Assembly: GCA_015501585.1 (NCBI GenBank)
Contig: JADNRY010000061.1
Coordinates: 186,001-250,000 of the forward strand
Direction of reading: 5' to 3'
DNA length: 64,000 nucleotides
Source: Rhodocollybia butyracea
Lineage: Eukaryota > Basidiomycota > Agaricomycetes > Agaricales > Omphalotaceae
A program made the translations under genes and the position numbers. The notes below the pieces were generated by a model. The model did no database searches, was not told the DNA's origin, and was given only the letters and a program-made list of their open reading frames with translations. Numbering within the stretch: position 1 is the stretch's first letter; the number at the start of each line of letters is the position of its first letter. This document shows, piece by piece, positions 11,696 to 23,157 of this stretch.

Positions 11696-14477
11696 AAATG
11701 TAATAGTTATAATACTTACAAGTAATTGGCGTCGCCGTCTTTGTTATGCAGAATGATCAAGTTGAGGTGGCGAGATAGTAGCGAATGAAGTCTTCTTCGC
11801 CAGGCAATCAATATCTGGAAAAGTTCGGTACTACAAGAGCTTCAAATACATTTCATGTAGGGAGTCCCACTCCCCAAAATAGCGAAGTTTGATTATGATA
11901 TGGTGCCAGGTCTTCTGAACAGTGATGTTAGCTTGAGAACTATAAAATGGGAAGTGAGGCGGGCAGACTGGTACCACTGACTTTGTCCCTCCGTCCTTCG
12001 TCTCCTTCCTTCAGAGAACGTGAACTCAAAGCACTTTCAAATGAGTTGACAGAGTGGTTCACGACCTGTGTTTAAGAATGAACCAGTATTCTCTTCGCAA
12101 AAGACTGCTGGCTAGCGTTTAAGTAGCCTAGCTAGCGAAGAGAATACTCGTTTAGCGTTTAAGTTTAACGTTACCGTTACTCACGTGTTAGCTACCTCAC
12201 GCTCACCATGTAGTAGTAGTAGTAGTAGTATTATACTCGGCTCCGCATCTCTCACCATGTTCTGGTGACTGCCATCACTGGAACCAAAATTTTCACGCTA
12301 TAAGCTCATAGCGCAGGCCGATTGCACTGTGACCTGAGCTATATCTAGCCTTAGCTAGGCCTAAAGCGGCCCCCTTATCGGAGTGGTTCAGGTCTAAAGC
12401 ATTCAAAGCCCTAGGCCAGGTTTAATAATTTTTACAAGAAAATATGGCCCTTGCTAGTGATCTGTGGGTCTGACGAACGATCACTTTTCATGGTGAATGG
12501 AAAGATAAAGACAGGCCACCGTTTTTGATGAGGGAGCATTCTATTCTGCGGTTCACCATGTAAATTTCTATTTTCTATGTTGTAGCTCGTTAGATTGGCA
12601 GCTCCCAGCTTAGTTCCAGGGAACAATTGGAGGATGATTATGTTCGTCTTTTAGATTTGCATGCACTGCGCCCGTATCTTCGGTGATGACCATTCTATTA
12701 GGTGCTTCAATCGTTCACGTACAGCAACTACTTAGGATTGACCTAAGTTAACTCAAGTACGTATCATGCTCTATCCACAAATGTGCTCACGACAATTTTC
12801 GGTACCATGTTCTAATTCATTTCGCTCAAGATAGGTGACCTTTTAGTGGCTAGATCTTCCGTTTCTGACTAGATCTGAAAGCCTTCAAGAAACAAGGTAA
12901 GCAGATCTGCGCATAGACCAAGGACAAAGCCGCAAGCACTGAAGGCTTATGACCTCCCTCCAAAGATGAAAACGAACCAGGAACGAGAGCCTCCGTATGG
13001 ACTTCAGCTACAAAGACCCAAATTTCGGCCGAAAGCTCCCGCTCAGGGGGATTTCCCCGAGTTTCAACAAATTAAGAGGTACCTTTGACAGATAAAAACA
13101 GAAAACCTAATCAGTAACTTCTCTCGGATCGATAACATAGATATTGGCGAATCATGAAAAGACATCGGGCGAAAATAGCGCGAGAGGCACTCAAAAGATA
13201 CCACATTGTCAGACAAAGCGTCAATAGCTATGAATATATTGAACACTGACTTTCGGAATGACCCGTTTCATTTTTACACCTTCGGTTACTAATTGGAACT
13301 GATCCTATAATGGATAGATACCATTGGACGCTAACGAACGGTGTGGAGAATCCGACTCCATTAAGCTAACGAACAGTAATTCTACTTGTGCTGTACTGCC
13401 AGCTAGAGGGGGGTACGGCCACCAGTGCGATATAACCCTCGCGCTAATGTTTCTCGAAGTGTTTTTTTTCGGTAGTATGGCATGGACTCGTACGAAGTAT
13501 TTTTGGATTCCGATTCATTTCCGACCGTTATTCTCCTCCTTGAGTGATGAGTTGAAAGCAAGAAAAATGTGTTACCATGATACATGCAAGTGGCGTCAAG
13601 TTGCGTCGTGTACATCGGATCATCTAAGTATCTCTGTACATCCATTCTGCTTGTCCTCGATGATGATCTTTGTTTTGTTCCTGGTCTGTGTTTCTTAATT
13701 GTTTATATACGATCTTGTATGTCCATTCACATACCCATGAGGCTACTCTCGCTCCCAAGGCTTTATAGCCCCAATGAGATCACTTTTCCAAGGACCATGG
13801 TACTTACGTATATCTGTCTAGCACAAATTACCTTATCTCCCCTAGGCAGACTCAACTTCTTAATTTTGACAAACTACACAGCTCCATACTAGCTATGCAA
13901 CCATTGTGTCCCGAGCATGTGGACGCAAGTGTGTCCAAAATAACCCGATCTGTGGTCGATTTCCGTCGGAGAGCTTAAGATGATAGATCTAAGTCATATG
14001 TTTTTTAAGTAGATGCTTTGTTACAGTCTTACAGATCAAATTGAATCTTGATTGTGACTTTTTGATCTCAAGCATCGAGATCCCACACGTCAAAGCTGTA
14101 TATATGAGGCGGCTTGGAGACGGCCAGGCTCGAATTTTTTTCATCGAGCTGATATTGGGGCTGGGATATAAAGGTAGCCTGTAAGGGATCTGATAGTCTC
14201 TAGACTTTTTTCTTTCGGCACCTGGAATGTCTAATCGATAATAGCTACCATCGATAACTAACTTCCAAATTCATTGTATGTGAAAGTACCTGATCGTTTG
14301 AAGCTTGATTACTAGAACGTAATAAAGGGAGGTCTAAGGTACATGAAAATATTCCGATACTAACGACAAGTTTTCATTTGAAGCGTCACATTGACCTTCA
14401 CTTGAGTATGATAGCACCGTCGCCGGAGTCTGCCGAAACTGTAAAATCTTACTTTCGGAATTTTCGTTCCGCAAACT
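11696..14477. other. Gene-poor spacer inside the cyclase array
   Basis: Besides the relic at 11941-12550 there is a perfect 14-bp inverted repeat (12085-12098 and 12135-12148), with GCTAGC-rich sequence in its loop, and a TAG/GTA trinucleotide run at 12211-12230. About 14090-14470 resembles the upstream region of the first copy. No convincing gene is seen; the frames at 13324-13892 overlap one another on both strands and lack domains. Confidence 0.5.
11941..12550 (+). pseudogene. Nearly erased fourth terpene cyclase copy (promoter scar plus NSE-motif fragment)
   Basis: At 11941 the sequence TATAAAATGG plus a following GTGAGGCGG block matches the promoter of the third copy (18621 onward) but no start codon follows. 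At 12462-12550 about 90 nt match the exon around the NDHFSW motif of the third copy, with an in-frame TGA right after FSW and a small deletion. Exons 1 and 2 are not detectable between the two pieces. It is closer to the third than to the first copy. Confidence 0.65.
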
Positions 14478-15594
14478 ATGTTCTTTTACACCTCAGTCCA
14501 TCGACACCACCGACGTTGCTTCGTACTTCAGCTCACTTCCAGTGAAAAACTGCCAGTTCGAAGCGCAGTCGACTATAGATGAAGCCTTGCGGACCACCAT
14601 CCAAAATTGTACAGTCCCCGACGCCAGAGAAAGAAAGAAAGCGGAGTATCGTCACACCAACCCTGCAGGAAACCTATTTGGATTGTGTTTTCCATTGTCA
14701 GAGAAGGAACGACTCAAATATGTTGTCCAGTTCATCGAGTTCCTGTGTATCGTCGATGGTAGGTATCTCATTGTTGCCCATTAATGAAAATTTTGACTGA
14801 CTCCCTCTAGATGTGATGGAAGATCTTCCTTTCGGAGAGGCGTGCATCGAATATGCTATCATGCGTCAGGTTCTATACAAAAAGTACGATGACGACAAGT
14901 ATGTTGGCCAACTCGTCGGTGGGATGAAAATGTTCCTGCGAAACATTCGCTTGGAACTTGCGGACCAAAACGACCCCGAGAGTGAACACTGAAAACCTAC
15001 TTGCAACTTTGGACTCTAGTCTTCACAACAGAGATAGTATTGACAGGGAGTTCGAAACCCTAGAGAGCTATATTCCGTACAGGAAGACTAATTTCGACTA
15101 TGAGTGAGTTGACTTTATTCTTGAGTTGATGCAGGACGTTGACCGACGCATTATCTAGTTTCGTTTGCCAGCTGATTCGTTGGGCCATGAAAATCCCGTT
15201 AAAATTGGCCGAAAAAGAAGAACTGCTGGCCCGAAAATACGAGCACGTCATTGGTGTTATTGTGGGCCTGACGAACGACTATTTTTCGTGGCAGATGGAG
15301 CGTGGACAACCTACAGACAGAAACGCGGTTCCAGTTTTGATGAAGGAATATAATTTGCCGGACGAACAAGCTAGGACGTTACTAAAGGGGATTATCGTGA
15401 ATGAAGAAGAGAAAGTGAGGAAGCTCAATTCCGAAATGGACACTAGGAAAGGCGTTTCTGAGGATCTTGAAAATTACACGAGTGCGTTGGGGTTGTTCGC
15501 GGCAGGCTACAGCTTTTGGTGTTCGACTTGTCCCAGATATAGTCGTCCACAGACAGAGGAGGATTTTGCCGTACCATTGAATGAGAAAAAGTAG
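14478..15594 (+). pseudogene. Terpene cyclase, copy 2 (pseudogene)
   Basis: It is highly similar to copy 1 over all three exons and both introns. The ATG at 14478 is out of frame with the conserved N-terminus because two bases are missing just after it. A 7-bp insertion (a short local duplication) near 14986 brings in a TGA in exon 2. A 6-bp in-frame deletion lies before NAVPV in exon 3. The metal-binding motifs DDVMED and NDYFSWQME are still present in the DNA and the splice sites look usable, so decay is recent. A truncated product is conceivable but full activity is not. Confidence 0.85.
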
Positions 15595-18500
15595 AGTGGC
15601 TACTTATCAAGTAAGGCAGCAGATAGATGCTTTGGCCTTACCTTTTTTTTCCGTTTTTGTATCTGGTCTTGAAATACTTCGATGTTGTGGCCATGTATGA
15701 TATATTTGCCCACCTGAAAGTCGAACTAATAGGTTGAGTTCTGAAGACAAGTTAAGAACCAGAGACGTAGCAAAGCCAAGTATTGAAACTGAGTCAGCTT
15801 CTTACAGTCTATGCAGCACATTCCACCCCCATGAGACCAAGAGGTCCCCGTACAGGCGTAATCGTGTTGGCTCTCTTCAGGCTTTTTCGAATTTGGGAAA
15901 GAGGTGGAGTTGAGGCAGCTTCCTGCGTATTCCTTGTGTCTAGTCTGGTCATCAACAAGTCCTTGAATCCACATTCTAGCGCTTGATGTAAAGATGTAAG
16001 GGACGGACAAAATTACGGTCGGAGTTCCTTGACATTTGAGTTGTCATCTCGAGGAAACAAACACCGGTCCTTGTCGAAAGCTATTAGGCACACGGAAGTC
16101 GTATTGGCTAGCTATTTACCATTCGAAAGCTCTAGAATGCATGTTCCAGCCATGCTTGGCCGAAGAACAGCCCAGTGTAGCAGGTTTAGTCATAATTTTG
16201 CTTATTCAAGTTTAATAAGGATGGTAACAATCTGATCTCGGTGGAACAATGCTGACCCAAACTATCCCAGACGTCGCTTTCGATGTCCGTGGTACGTACT
16301 GGCATGTACTGAAAAAGGAGATGAAGCACGCACCTCTGAACCATGGCTTAGTCGATTTCCCGTCAAGTCACCAATCTTGATCAGATTTGTATACCCACAC
16401 GGACAAATTTCACCGACGATGCCTTTGAAGAGAGTCCAATGAACTAATTGTGTAAGTGAAGCTCTGGAATACTTATGAGCGGTTAGCGTGAACGTCGGAA
16501 GCCGATTCGGTAAGTGGCAAGTGCACTAGTCTAGGGTGCCTGTACGTTGTAGAAAATCATATTTTGCGTCTCGAAAGGGACGATCGTCTTCCGTCCACAA
16601 TTTATCCGTGAAGCGCGAACAGCGGGTGAGGGAGTGTTTCGGGTGGTGGTTATGAATATACATAGATACTTACTGGATCTGACTTCGTATCCAGTCCATG
16701 ATCTACTCGAGTGGTGTAGCTTACCTGTCCACGTTATGGTGACTTGGACGGTCCAACCTAACGCGCGTTACTCGGTACTAGTACTGGATCAGTCTCCTCC
16801 TTTCTCCTCCTCGGTGTATATTCAGCCAAATTTCCTGGCTTTTCATGCAATCTGGATTCTGTATGCGTTAGTAGGTCCTCTCGTTGATCGAGGGGATATA
16901 GGTGGATATATGGCGCAATGTATCATGCGCAGGGTCCAGTTGTTCCTCGATGGGACTGCGTCGTCTAAGTATTTCAATACAACACATGGTTTATCAAGTT
17001 AATTGTACGCTTGGTCGCACTCTCGTTCCATGAATCTACCACTATCTAGGACCAATGAGCAGCAATGAGCTCGTCCAGACTGCGGGACCCAGATATGATG
17101 GATACCGGCATATCAGCGCCAGCATTTGGTCCCAAACCGGTAATAAACCCAGCCTTCCTTCTAATGGGATTGTGCGAATTTAGCACCATTTTGCGGCCGA
17201 ATCCCCCGTTCACATTCCCAGAAGGGACCATACGCCGGATACTTACGGTGTGAGATGGTCCAGGAGCAGCAACATTGTCCAAATATCTCTTAGGAGGAGG
17301 TAACCTAGCGGTGGGTGGGTGGGATGTGCTTGTAGCGCACTAGCGCACAGTCGAAGTTGATGTTATGCATACGCAGCGTGGGTTTCTAACAGAGAACAGA
17401 GGCCCATTGGCCCGTTTCCTTTTTTCCTTTTCTTCCTTCTTCCTTCCTTACTAGCCAATCGAGATTTTATAACGCGTGTGAAATTCAGCTACAAAATGGT
17501 GCTAAGGTTGCTGATATGCCGGATACCGAGAAGCTGTCATCTTCTCGAGTTTTGCAGTCTGGACGAGCTCGCTGCGCCTCGTTAGAGGTGGGTTATGGAA
17601 CGAAAGTGGGACCAAGCATACAAGAATCAAAGTTACATATGTAATTTGACAAGTAACCAAAGTTGAAAAAACCGACGCAGTCCCATCGAAGAGCAACAGA
17701 CCCTGCGCAACTTACATTACTATTGCGCCATATATGATATATCCTCGATCAGCGATTTTTCTGCGACACAAAAGGTCCGCATTCGCCGGTAACAAATCTA
17801 ATCTTGATTTTGAACAGGAAGGACACAAGCATCGATCGTTGGTCCTGTGCTCAGGCTGTCCTGTGATCACAGTCATTGTCAACTTTATCGATTTACGTTT
17901 ATGTAAACTGCTGTCGTGAAATACTTGACTCCGAGTGCTTCTCCAAATGTGCGTGTTGATGGAAGGAAGGAAGGAAGGAAGTTTATTACACGGCATGGTC
18001 CAAGTACTGAACACCGGATCCGGCAGCACAAGCTGACGCGGGGCCCAGACACCGAACAAACGACGAGCTCGCAGTCTGCCCAGTGGGAGCTGCTGTAGAT
18101 CGTTGCCCTAAGTGCCGGGGCGGTTTTACTATACTAGATGGAATTCGAAGAAGCTGCAGTGTAGTTTGCTATTCGACTCCCGTCCTTATGTACTTGCGTT
18201 ATCTTCGGAGCAGGAGCATTATCAACCAGGCAGGATTAGGCAGGAGCGCTGAGGCCTGAGTAGGCCTGAGTGCGCGCTTCATTGACAAGATGAACCCCAC
18301 AGGAACATCGAAATCTATCATCCGCAAATGTCAATGTCAAATCCAACACATGTAAATAGAGGGAACAGTGATTTCATTGTGCGGAACAACACGCTGAAAT
18401 GGCTCCTTGAACATAGCCAACATATCCCCGAAACGTCCAAAAAAGGGCTATCTAGCCATGTGTATAGAACAGATTAGGCAAAAGTGAAACAAAAAAAAAC

Positions 18501-18620
18501 ACAGCACAAGGTCTAGGCGTCGACAGCCAGAACGTTCCGTTGAGAAAGAAGTTCGGTGGTACGTGCCCTCCGATACAGCAATGCCAAAAAGCAACAACTC
18601 TACAGTCAGGCTAGAGAGGC
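15595..18620. other. Gene-poor spacer with duplication debris
   Basis: It contains the ARP2 fragment (16020-16335), a polypyrimidine stretch near 17415-17450 and a (GGAA)5 run near 17960. The block ACACGGCATG followed by ACACCGGATCC near 17990-18020 resembles 10155-10180 upstream of copy 1. Small frames at 16634-17002 and 17046-17282 have no recognisable domains and overlap frames on the other strand. Confidence 0.45.
16020..16335 (+). pseudogene. Fragment of the ARP2 gene (actin-related protein 2)
   Basis: About 300 nt match the interior of the intact ARP2 gene (about 20850-21250), covering the end of one exon, the exon encoding the ECMFQPHL region, and the start of the next exon beyond an intron. 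Shared blocks include GAATGCATGTTCCAGCCA and GTGTAGCAGGTTT. Intron sequence is included, so it arose by DNA duplication rather than retroposition. Frames are broken. It lies about 430 bp downstream of the cyclase pseudogene, just as real ARP2 lies 210 bp downstream of the third cyclase. Confidence 0.8.
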
Positions 18621-18627
18621 TATAAAA
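18621..18627 (+). promoter_or_regulatory. TATA box of the third terpene cyclase
   Basis: TATAAAA 35 bp before ATG 18656. The surrounding sequence is repeated at the relic (11941). Confidence 0.6.
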
Positions 18628-18655
18628 TGGCGAGTGAGGCGGACAGGCTGATAGT

Positions 18656-19764
18656 ATGGCTTCATTCACATCCCACCCAGTTGACACTATCGATATCCCT
18701 TCGTACTTCAGCTCCTTCCCTGTTAGAAGTTGCGAATCTGAAGCGTTTCCGACCATTCAAAAAGCTCTGAAGAATACCATATCTCGTTGCACCGCTCCAG
18801 GATCGAAAGAGCGTAGGAAGGCGGAATATCGACATGCAAATCCGGCAGGAAACCTGTTTGGGTTATGCTTAACATTGTGCAGAGCCGACCGCATTGGCTA
18901 TGTCGCTCAGTTAATTGAATTTTTGTGTATTGTCGATGGTAAGCTGCGAAGTAGCAACCAAGTGCTGGAAGACACTAATCCTGTATGCTAGATGTCATGG
19001 AAGATCTTCCCTTCGCGGAGGCAATTATAGAGCACGAACTTTTGCGACAAGCCCTACACGAGGAACATGACGATGATCACTACACCAGCCAGGTGTTCAA
19101 CGGGCTGAAAGATTTCCTGCGCGACTTGCGTGTAGAGCTTACCAGGGACAGCGACCCGAGCAATTTGACGCTACTCCACACCCTTGATATCAGTCTTCAG
19201 CATAGAGACAGTGTCGACACGGAGTTTCAAAGTCTCGAAGACTATATACCCTACCGTAAAATGAATTTCGACTTTGAGTGTGTCTTTATCCAATTCTATA
19301 ACATGCAATAAGCTGACGTATTTTGTAGCTTTGTGTGCCAGGTTATGCGCTGGGCCATGGGGTTTCCATTGAAATTGGACGAAGAAGAAGAACCACTTGC
19401 CAGAAGATACGAGAATATTATCGGCGTTATTGTGGGTCTGACGAACGACCACTTTTCATGGCGGATGGAAAGGCAACAGTCTACAGACAGATTGATAAAT
19501 GCCATACCGATCTTGATGAAGGAGCATTCCATTCCCGAGGTGCAAGCCGAGACTATGTTGAAGAGGATTATTGTCAGCGAAGAGAGGAGTGCTACAGACC
19601 TGAAGCATGAGATAGAAAGCCAAGGAGGGTGTGGCCAGTTGAACGACTATTTGACTGCCATGGAACGCTTTGCGGGAGGGTACAGTTTCTGGTGTTCGAC
19701 TTGTCCACGGTATAGTCGCCCACAGAACGAAGAAGGATATGTTATACCAAACGCCAGATTATGA
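18656..19764 (+). CDS. Class I terpene cyclase, copy 3 (intact, 334 aa)
   Basis: Exons 18656-18938, 18992-19277 and 19329-19764 give 334 residues, with introns at the same positions as copy 1. All class I motifs are present at equivalent places: DDVMED at 94-99, PYRKMN with the sensor Arg at 183, NDHFSWRME from 229, and CPRYSRP near the end. It is clearly diverged from copy 1 throughout (for example exon 2 and the C-terminal region), so a different product or chain length is possible. ARP2 follows on the same strand after 210 bp. The family assignment is firm; substrate and product are not inferable. Confidence 0.87.
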
Positions 19765-19974
19765 TAGAGGAACAGACATAGAAGTATAATACATAATAGG
19801 GTTTGTTGATAATAGACTACAGTAGTAGTGCTGAAGTAGAATAATATTAATACTATTTGTGCATTTGTTGTTGGACGTAAGCAAAGAGAGGCGCTAAAAA
19901 TAAACGCGCAGGTGCATCGCTTTCCAGCTTTTCTCACTGACTGCATAAATCTTGATTTCATACACCTCTTAAAT

Positions 19975-21520
19975 ATGGATCCTGGAGTCCCGCTCGTTGT
20001 AGATAATGGCACTGGTGTGAGCTTTATCATCACAACTTTCCTCAAATCTTTTCTGAAAACGCGCAGTTTGTGAAAGTAGGATACGCAGGATCGAATTTCC
20101 CTGAACATGGTACTGCAACCTCTAGATTTGCTTCACGAATCTGACATCAACATCAATATGACAGTATTTCCATCTATCGTTGGACGCCCCATTCTTCGAG
20201 CAGAAGAGCGTGTAGGTTCTGCGGTGATCAAGGATATCATGATTGGAGATGAAGCTGCTCAAAATCGCAACTATCTGCAAGTAACGCAGCCAATGGAGCA
20301 TGGTATCATACGGAACTGGGAGGACATGAAACATCTTTGGGATTACACATTCGACGAGAAACTCAAAGTTGACCCAAGAGGACGGAAGGTGTTATTGACT
20401 GAGCCGCCGATGAATCCGAAAGCGAACAGACAGAGAATGTGTGAAGTGATGTTTGAGGAATATGGACTTGGAGGTGTATACGTCGCCATCCAGGCCGTCT
20501 TAACGCTGTATGCTCAAGGTATGTGGTTGTCTATCTTGACCGTCGGGCTTTGCTCAAACTTTGTGTTGTAGGTCTGACTACGGGTGTCGTTGTCGATTCT
20601 GGTGATGGTGTGACTCACATTGTTCCCGTTTACGATGGATTTGCTTTGCCTCACTTGACGCGCCGGTTGGATATCGCTGGACGAGATGTCACTAGATATC
20701 TAATCAAATTACTTCTCATGCGTGGTTATGCCTTCAACCGAACCGCCGATTTCGAGACCGTACGGGAGATCAAGGAGAAGCTGTGCTATGTGAGGTGTGT
20801 ACGCGTTATGTTGACCGCAGCTGCTGGTACTAATCGAGGCTTTGATCAGCTATGATCTTGATATGGACACTCGTCTCTCAGAAGAAACGACGGTCCTTGT
20901 TGAGAGTTATCAGGTACATAGCAGTTATATTGCACTCGCCACTTAACTAAACAAAGTCATCTAGCTGCCTGATGGTCGAACCATCAAAGTCGGCTCAGAG
21001 CGATTCGAAGCTCCAGAATGCATGTTCCAGCCACACTTGGTTGACGTCGAGCAACCCGGTGTAGCAGGTTTGTTCATGATTTGCGCTCAATAAGTACGGT
21101 GCCAATTTGATCCCGGTACAGAAATGCTATTCCAAACTATCCAAAATGCCGCCGTCGATGTTCGCTCAGAGTTATACAAGCATATCGTACTGTCTGGTGG
21201 ATCTAGCATGTACCCCGGTTTGCCTAGTCGTCTTGAAAAGGAGATGAAGCAGCTCTACTTGACGCGTGTGTTGAACGGCAATCCGGAAAGACTGAACGTG
21301 AGTTTCTCGATGACTGCTCTCTGATTACTGACGCGAGTGATCTACTCAGAAATTCAAGATCAGGATCGAGGACCCTCCCCGACGAAAACATATGGTGTTC
21401 CTTGGTGGTGCTGTCCTTGCTGATATTATGAAGGGCCGCGAAGAGTTTTGGATATCACGAGAGGAATGGTTTGAGCAAGGTGTTAGATCTCTTGACAAAC
21501 TTGGTCGCGGCGACAACTAG
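19975..21520 (+). CDS. ARP2: Actin-related protein 2 (Arp2/3 complex subunit)
   Basis: Eight exons join into an actin-fold protein: a start ending in DNGTG, then [88 protein letters not shown] and [14 protein letters not shown]. These are actin-family nucleotide-binding loops with Arp2-specific signatures (KVGYAG, EHxFPxxVGRP, NWEDMxHLWDYTF). Seven GT-AG introns of about 50-60 nt restore the frame at every junction. In the Arp2/3 complex this subunit forms the branch nucleus with Arp3 and drives actin patch assembly and endocytosis. The gene looks intact; a fragment of it is scattered upstream at 16020-16335. Confidence 0.95.
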
Positions 21521-21693
21521 ACCATCCCGTTCGCCGTTGTACACTTACCTTAGTCGCCAAGATATCGTGTTAGCCAAACAGTCTAGATCGCATTGTATCG
21601 GAAGGTATTATGAATAGGAAACATTAATGGTCTCTATAAGCTAAAAGCAAAAAGTGTGTTCTATAGATATATATACTACCAGATTTCTCTGAA

Positions 21694-22990
21694 TTAATTA
21701 TCCCAGAATCCAGTCCATGTTTCCAAGTGCCTTGTCGCATCATTGAATTGACCTCGGATGATATCGATACTTTGCACAAGCCTCAGCTCGCGTCCTCTCA
21801 TCCTTCGGACCTTCCGAAGAGGCTCAACCTCATCCTTCTCATCGTCAGTAGCGAACCGCTCCTCTTCGGGGAGCTGTTCAGAATGTCGGAATGTCTCGCA
21901 AAGCACTGCATGAGTTTTCGTCAACGCTTGAGAAACCGCTTGAGAAAAAGGTGTTCGCGATTCGGTTCGAGATGTGTCCGATGGATTGTAGTGTGCCAAG
22001 ACGAGTGAAGAGAAAAGGTCTCCAACACCAGAAAAGTACCCGGCTAAGAGCGGAACACATTGAGCATGGACTTTGGGCGTATCTTCCGGTGATGCGGAAG
22101 AGCTTATACATAGGAGATAACCTGACTCTGAAGCAAATGGTGGTCGAATAGAGAGCGGTAGAGTCTCGGAAAGCCATGGCTTGAGAGGGATGGAACTGAT
22201 TGCGACGTTTGGTACCCCGAAATCTTTGTGTAACTTTGCCAAGGCACGTCGGAGAGAGGGCATGTCGGTGAGAGTGATATCCGTTAGCGTTCTGGAGGAT
22301 ACTCAGTTGAAGGGTGATGTAGCAAGTAATGGATGCTTACTCTACTTCAAACCAGTTGGGTGTTATTATTGTCGAGAGCGGTAACATCGTCCGATAGACC
22401 GGGATAACATCCGGTGCGACGTATAATCGACCGGCATCACCCATGACAGCTGACATGTAGATGAGCACTATTGAATTTTTTTTGAAAAAATAGAAAATGA
22501 CTCACGATCCAATAGATAAACAAGCTCAGGTTTTCGCTCTCGTAGTTTTCGAGCAAGTTTTGCTACAGCAGTTAAAGCTTCGGCATTAGGGGTATAACCT
22601 GGCTTGTCGAGATAAATTTCAAGCAAGGAAAAGCAAAAGTCGATTCACCAGTTAAAAGACGAGCTGGATCCAGTAACTCGTTAAATTCCATGGCATCGAA
22701 TATGGACTCGAGTTCTGCTGCAGATGTCTTGCTTCCTCCAGATCTTCCGTATCCTACGTCACAGATAGTGAGCCTGAGATTGATACCGTGAGTGATTCGT
22801 AAACACCTGCATGATTAGAGAAATTGACAGTGTTCACGACCTGATTACAGATCAGCACAACTGGAAAAGAATTCAGAGCTGATCTTACATCGACATCGTA
22901 ATTGAGGCACTGTAGAGGGAAAGCAGCGGCTTTACCACCAACATAACCGAAAGCAACATGAGATTGTATGCTGAGAACTCGTCCTTCCAT
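21694..22990 (-). CDS. Pyridoxal kinase (vitamin B6 salvage)
   Basis: Six exons on the minus strand. The start reads [20 protein letters not shown] with the kinase N-terminal SHVxxGYVGxKAAxFPLQ motif, then [58 protein letters not shown] and finally [17 protein letters not shown]. The last holds the GxGD anion hole and catalytic Asp of ribokinase-superfamily B6 kinases. All junctions keep the frame with introns of about 48-56 nt. It phosphorylates pyridoxal, pyridoxine and pyridoxamine with ATP in the cytosol. The gene is divergently arranged with the START-domain gene across 167 bp, which probably serves as a bidirectional promoter. An acidic insert rich in Glu/Asp lies between GDLFSSLV and the C-terminus. 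Confidence 0.92.
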
Positions 22991-23157
22991 GGTTGGAACG
23001 AAAAGAAACTTAAATATAAGCGCTTAAGAAGTCACGCCACCCCAAATATGACCGCCCGCCGTCATCAGGGGGTGACACGCTTTATTCTCATTACCGTGAT
23101 GTCTGATGGCTCCAGGTGAGGACAAAGCCTCATTATCCCTCTTTACACGCTAAAAAA

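Noticed and set aside
16634..17282. Frames on both strands in the cyclase spacer (122, 78 and 62 codons)
   Set aside because: They overlap on opposite strands, have no recognisable domains and sit in duplication debris.
23116..23157. Upstream extension of the START-domain protein
   Set aside because: It would begin with GTG, not ATG; the first in-frame ATG is 23158.
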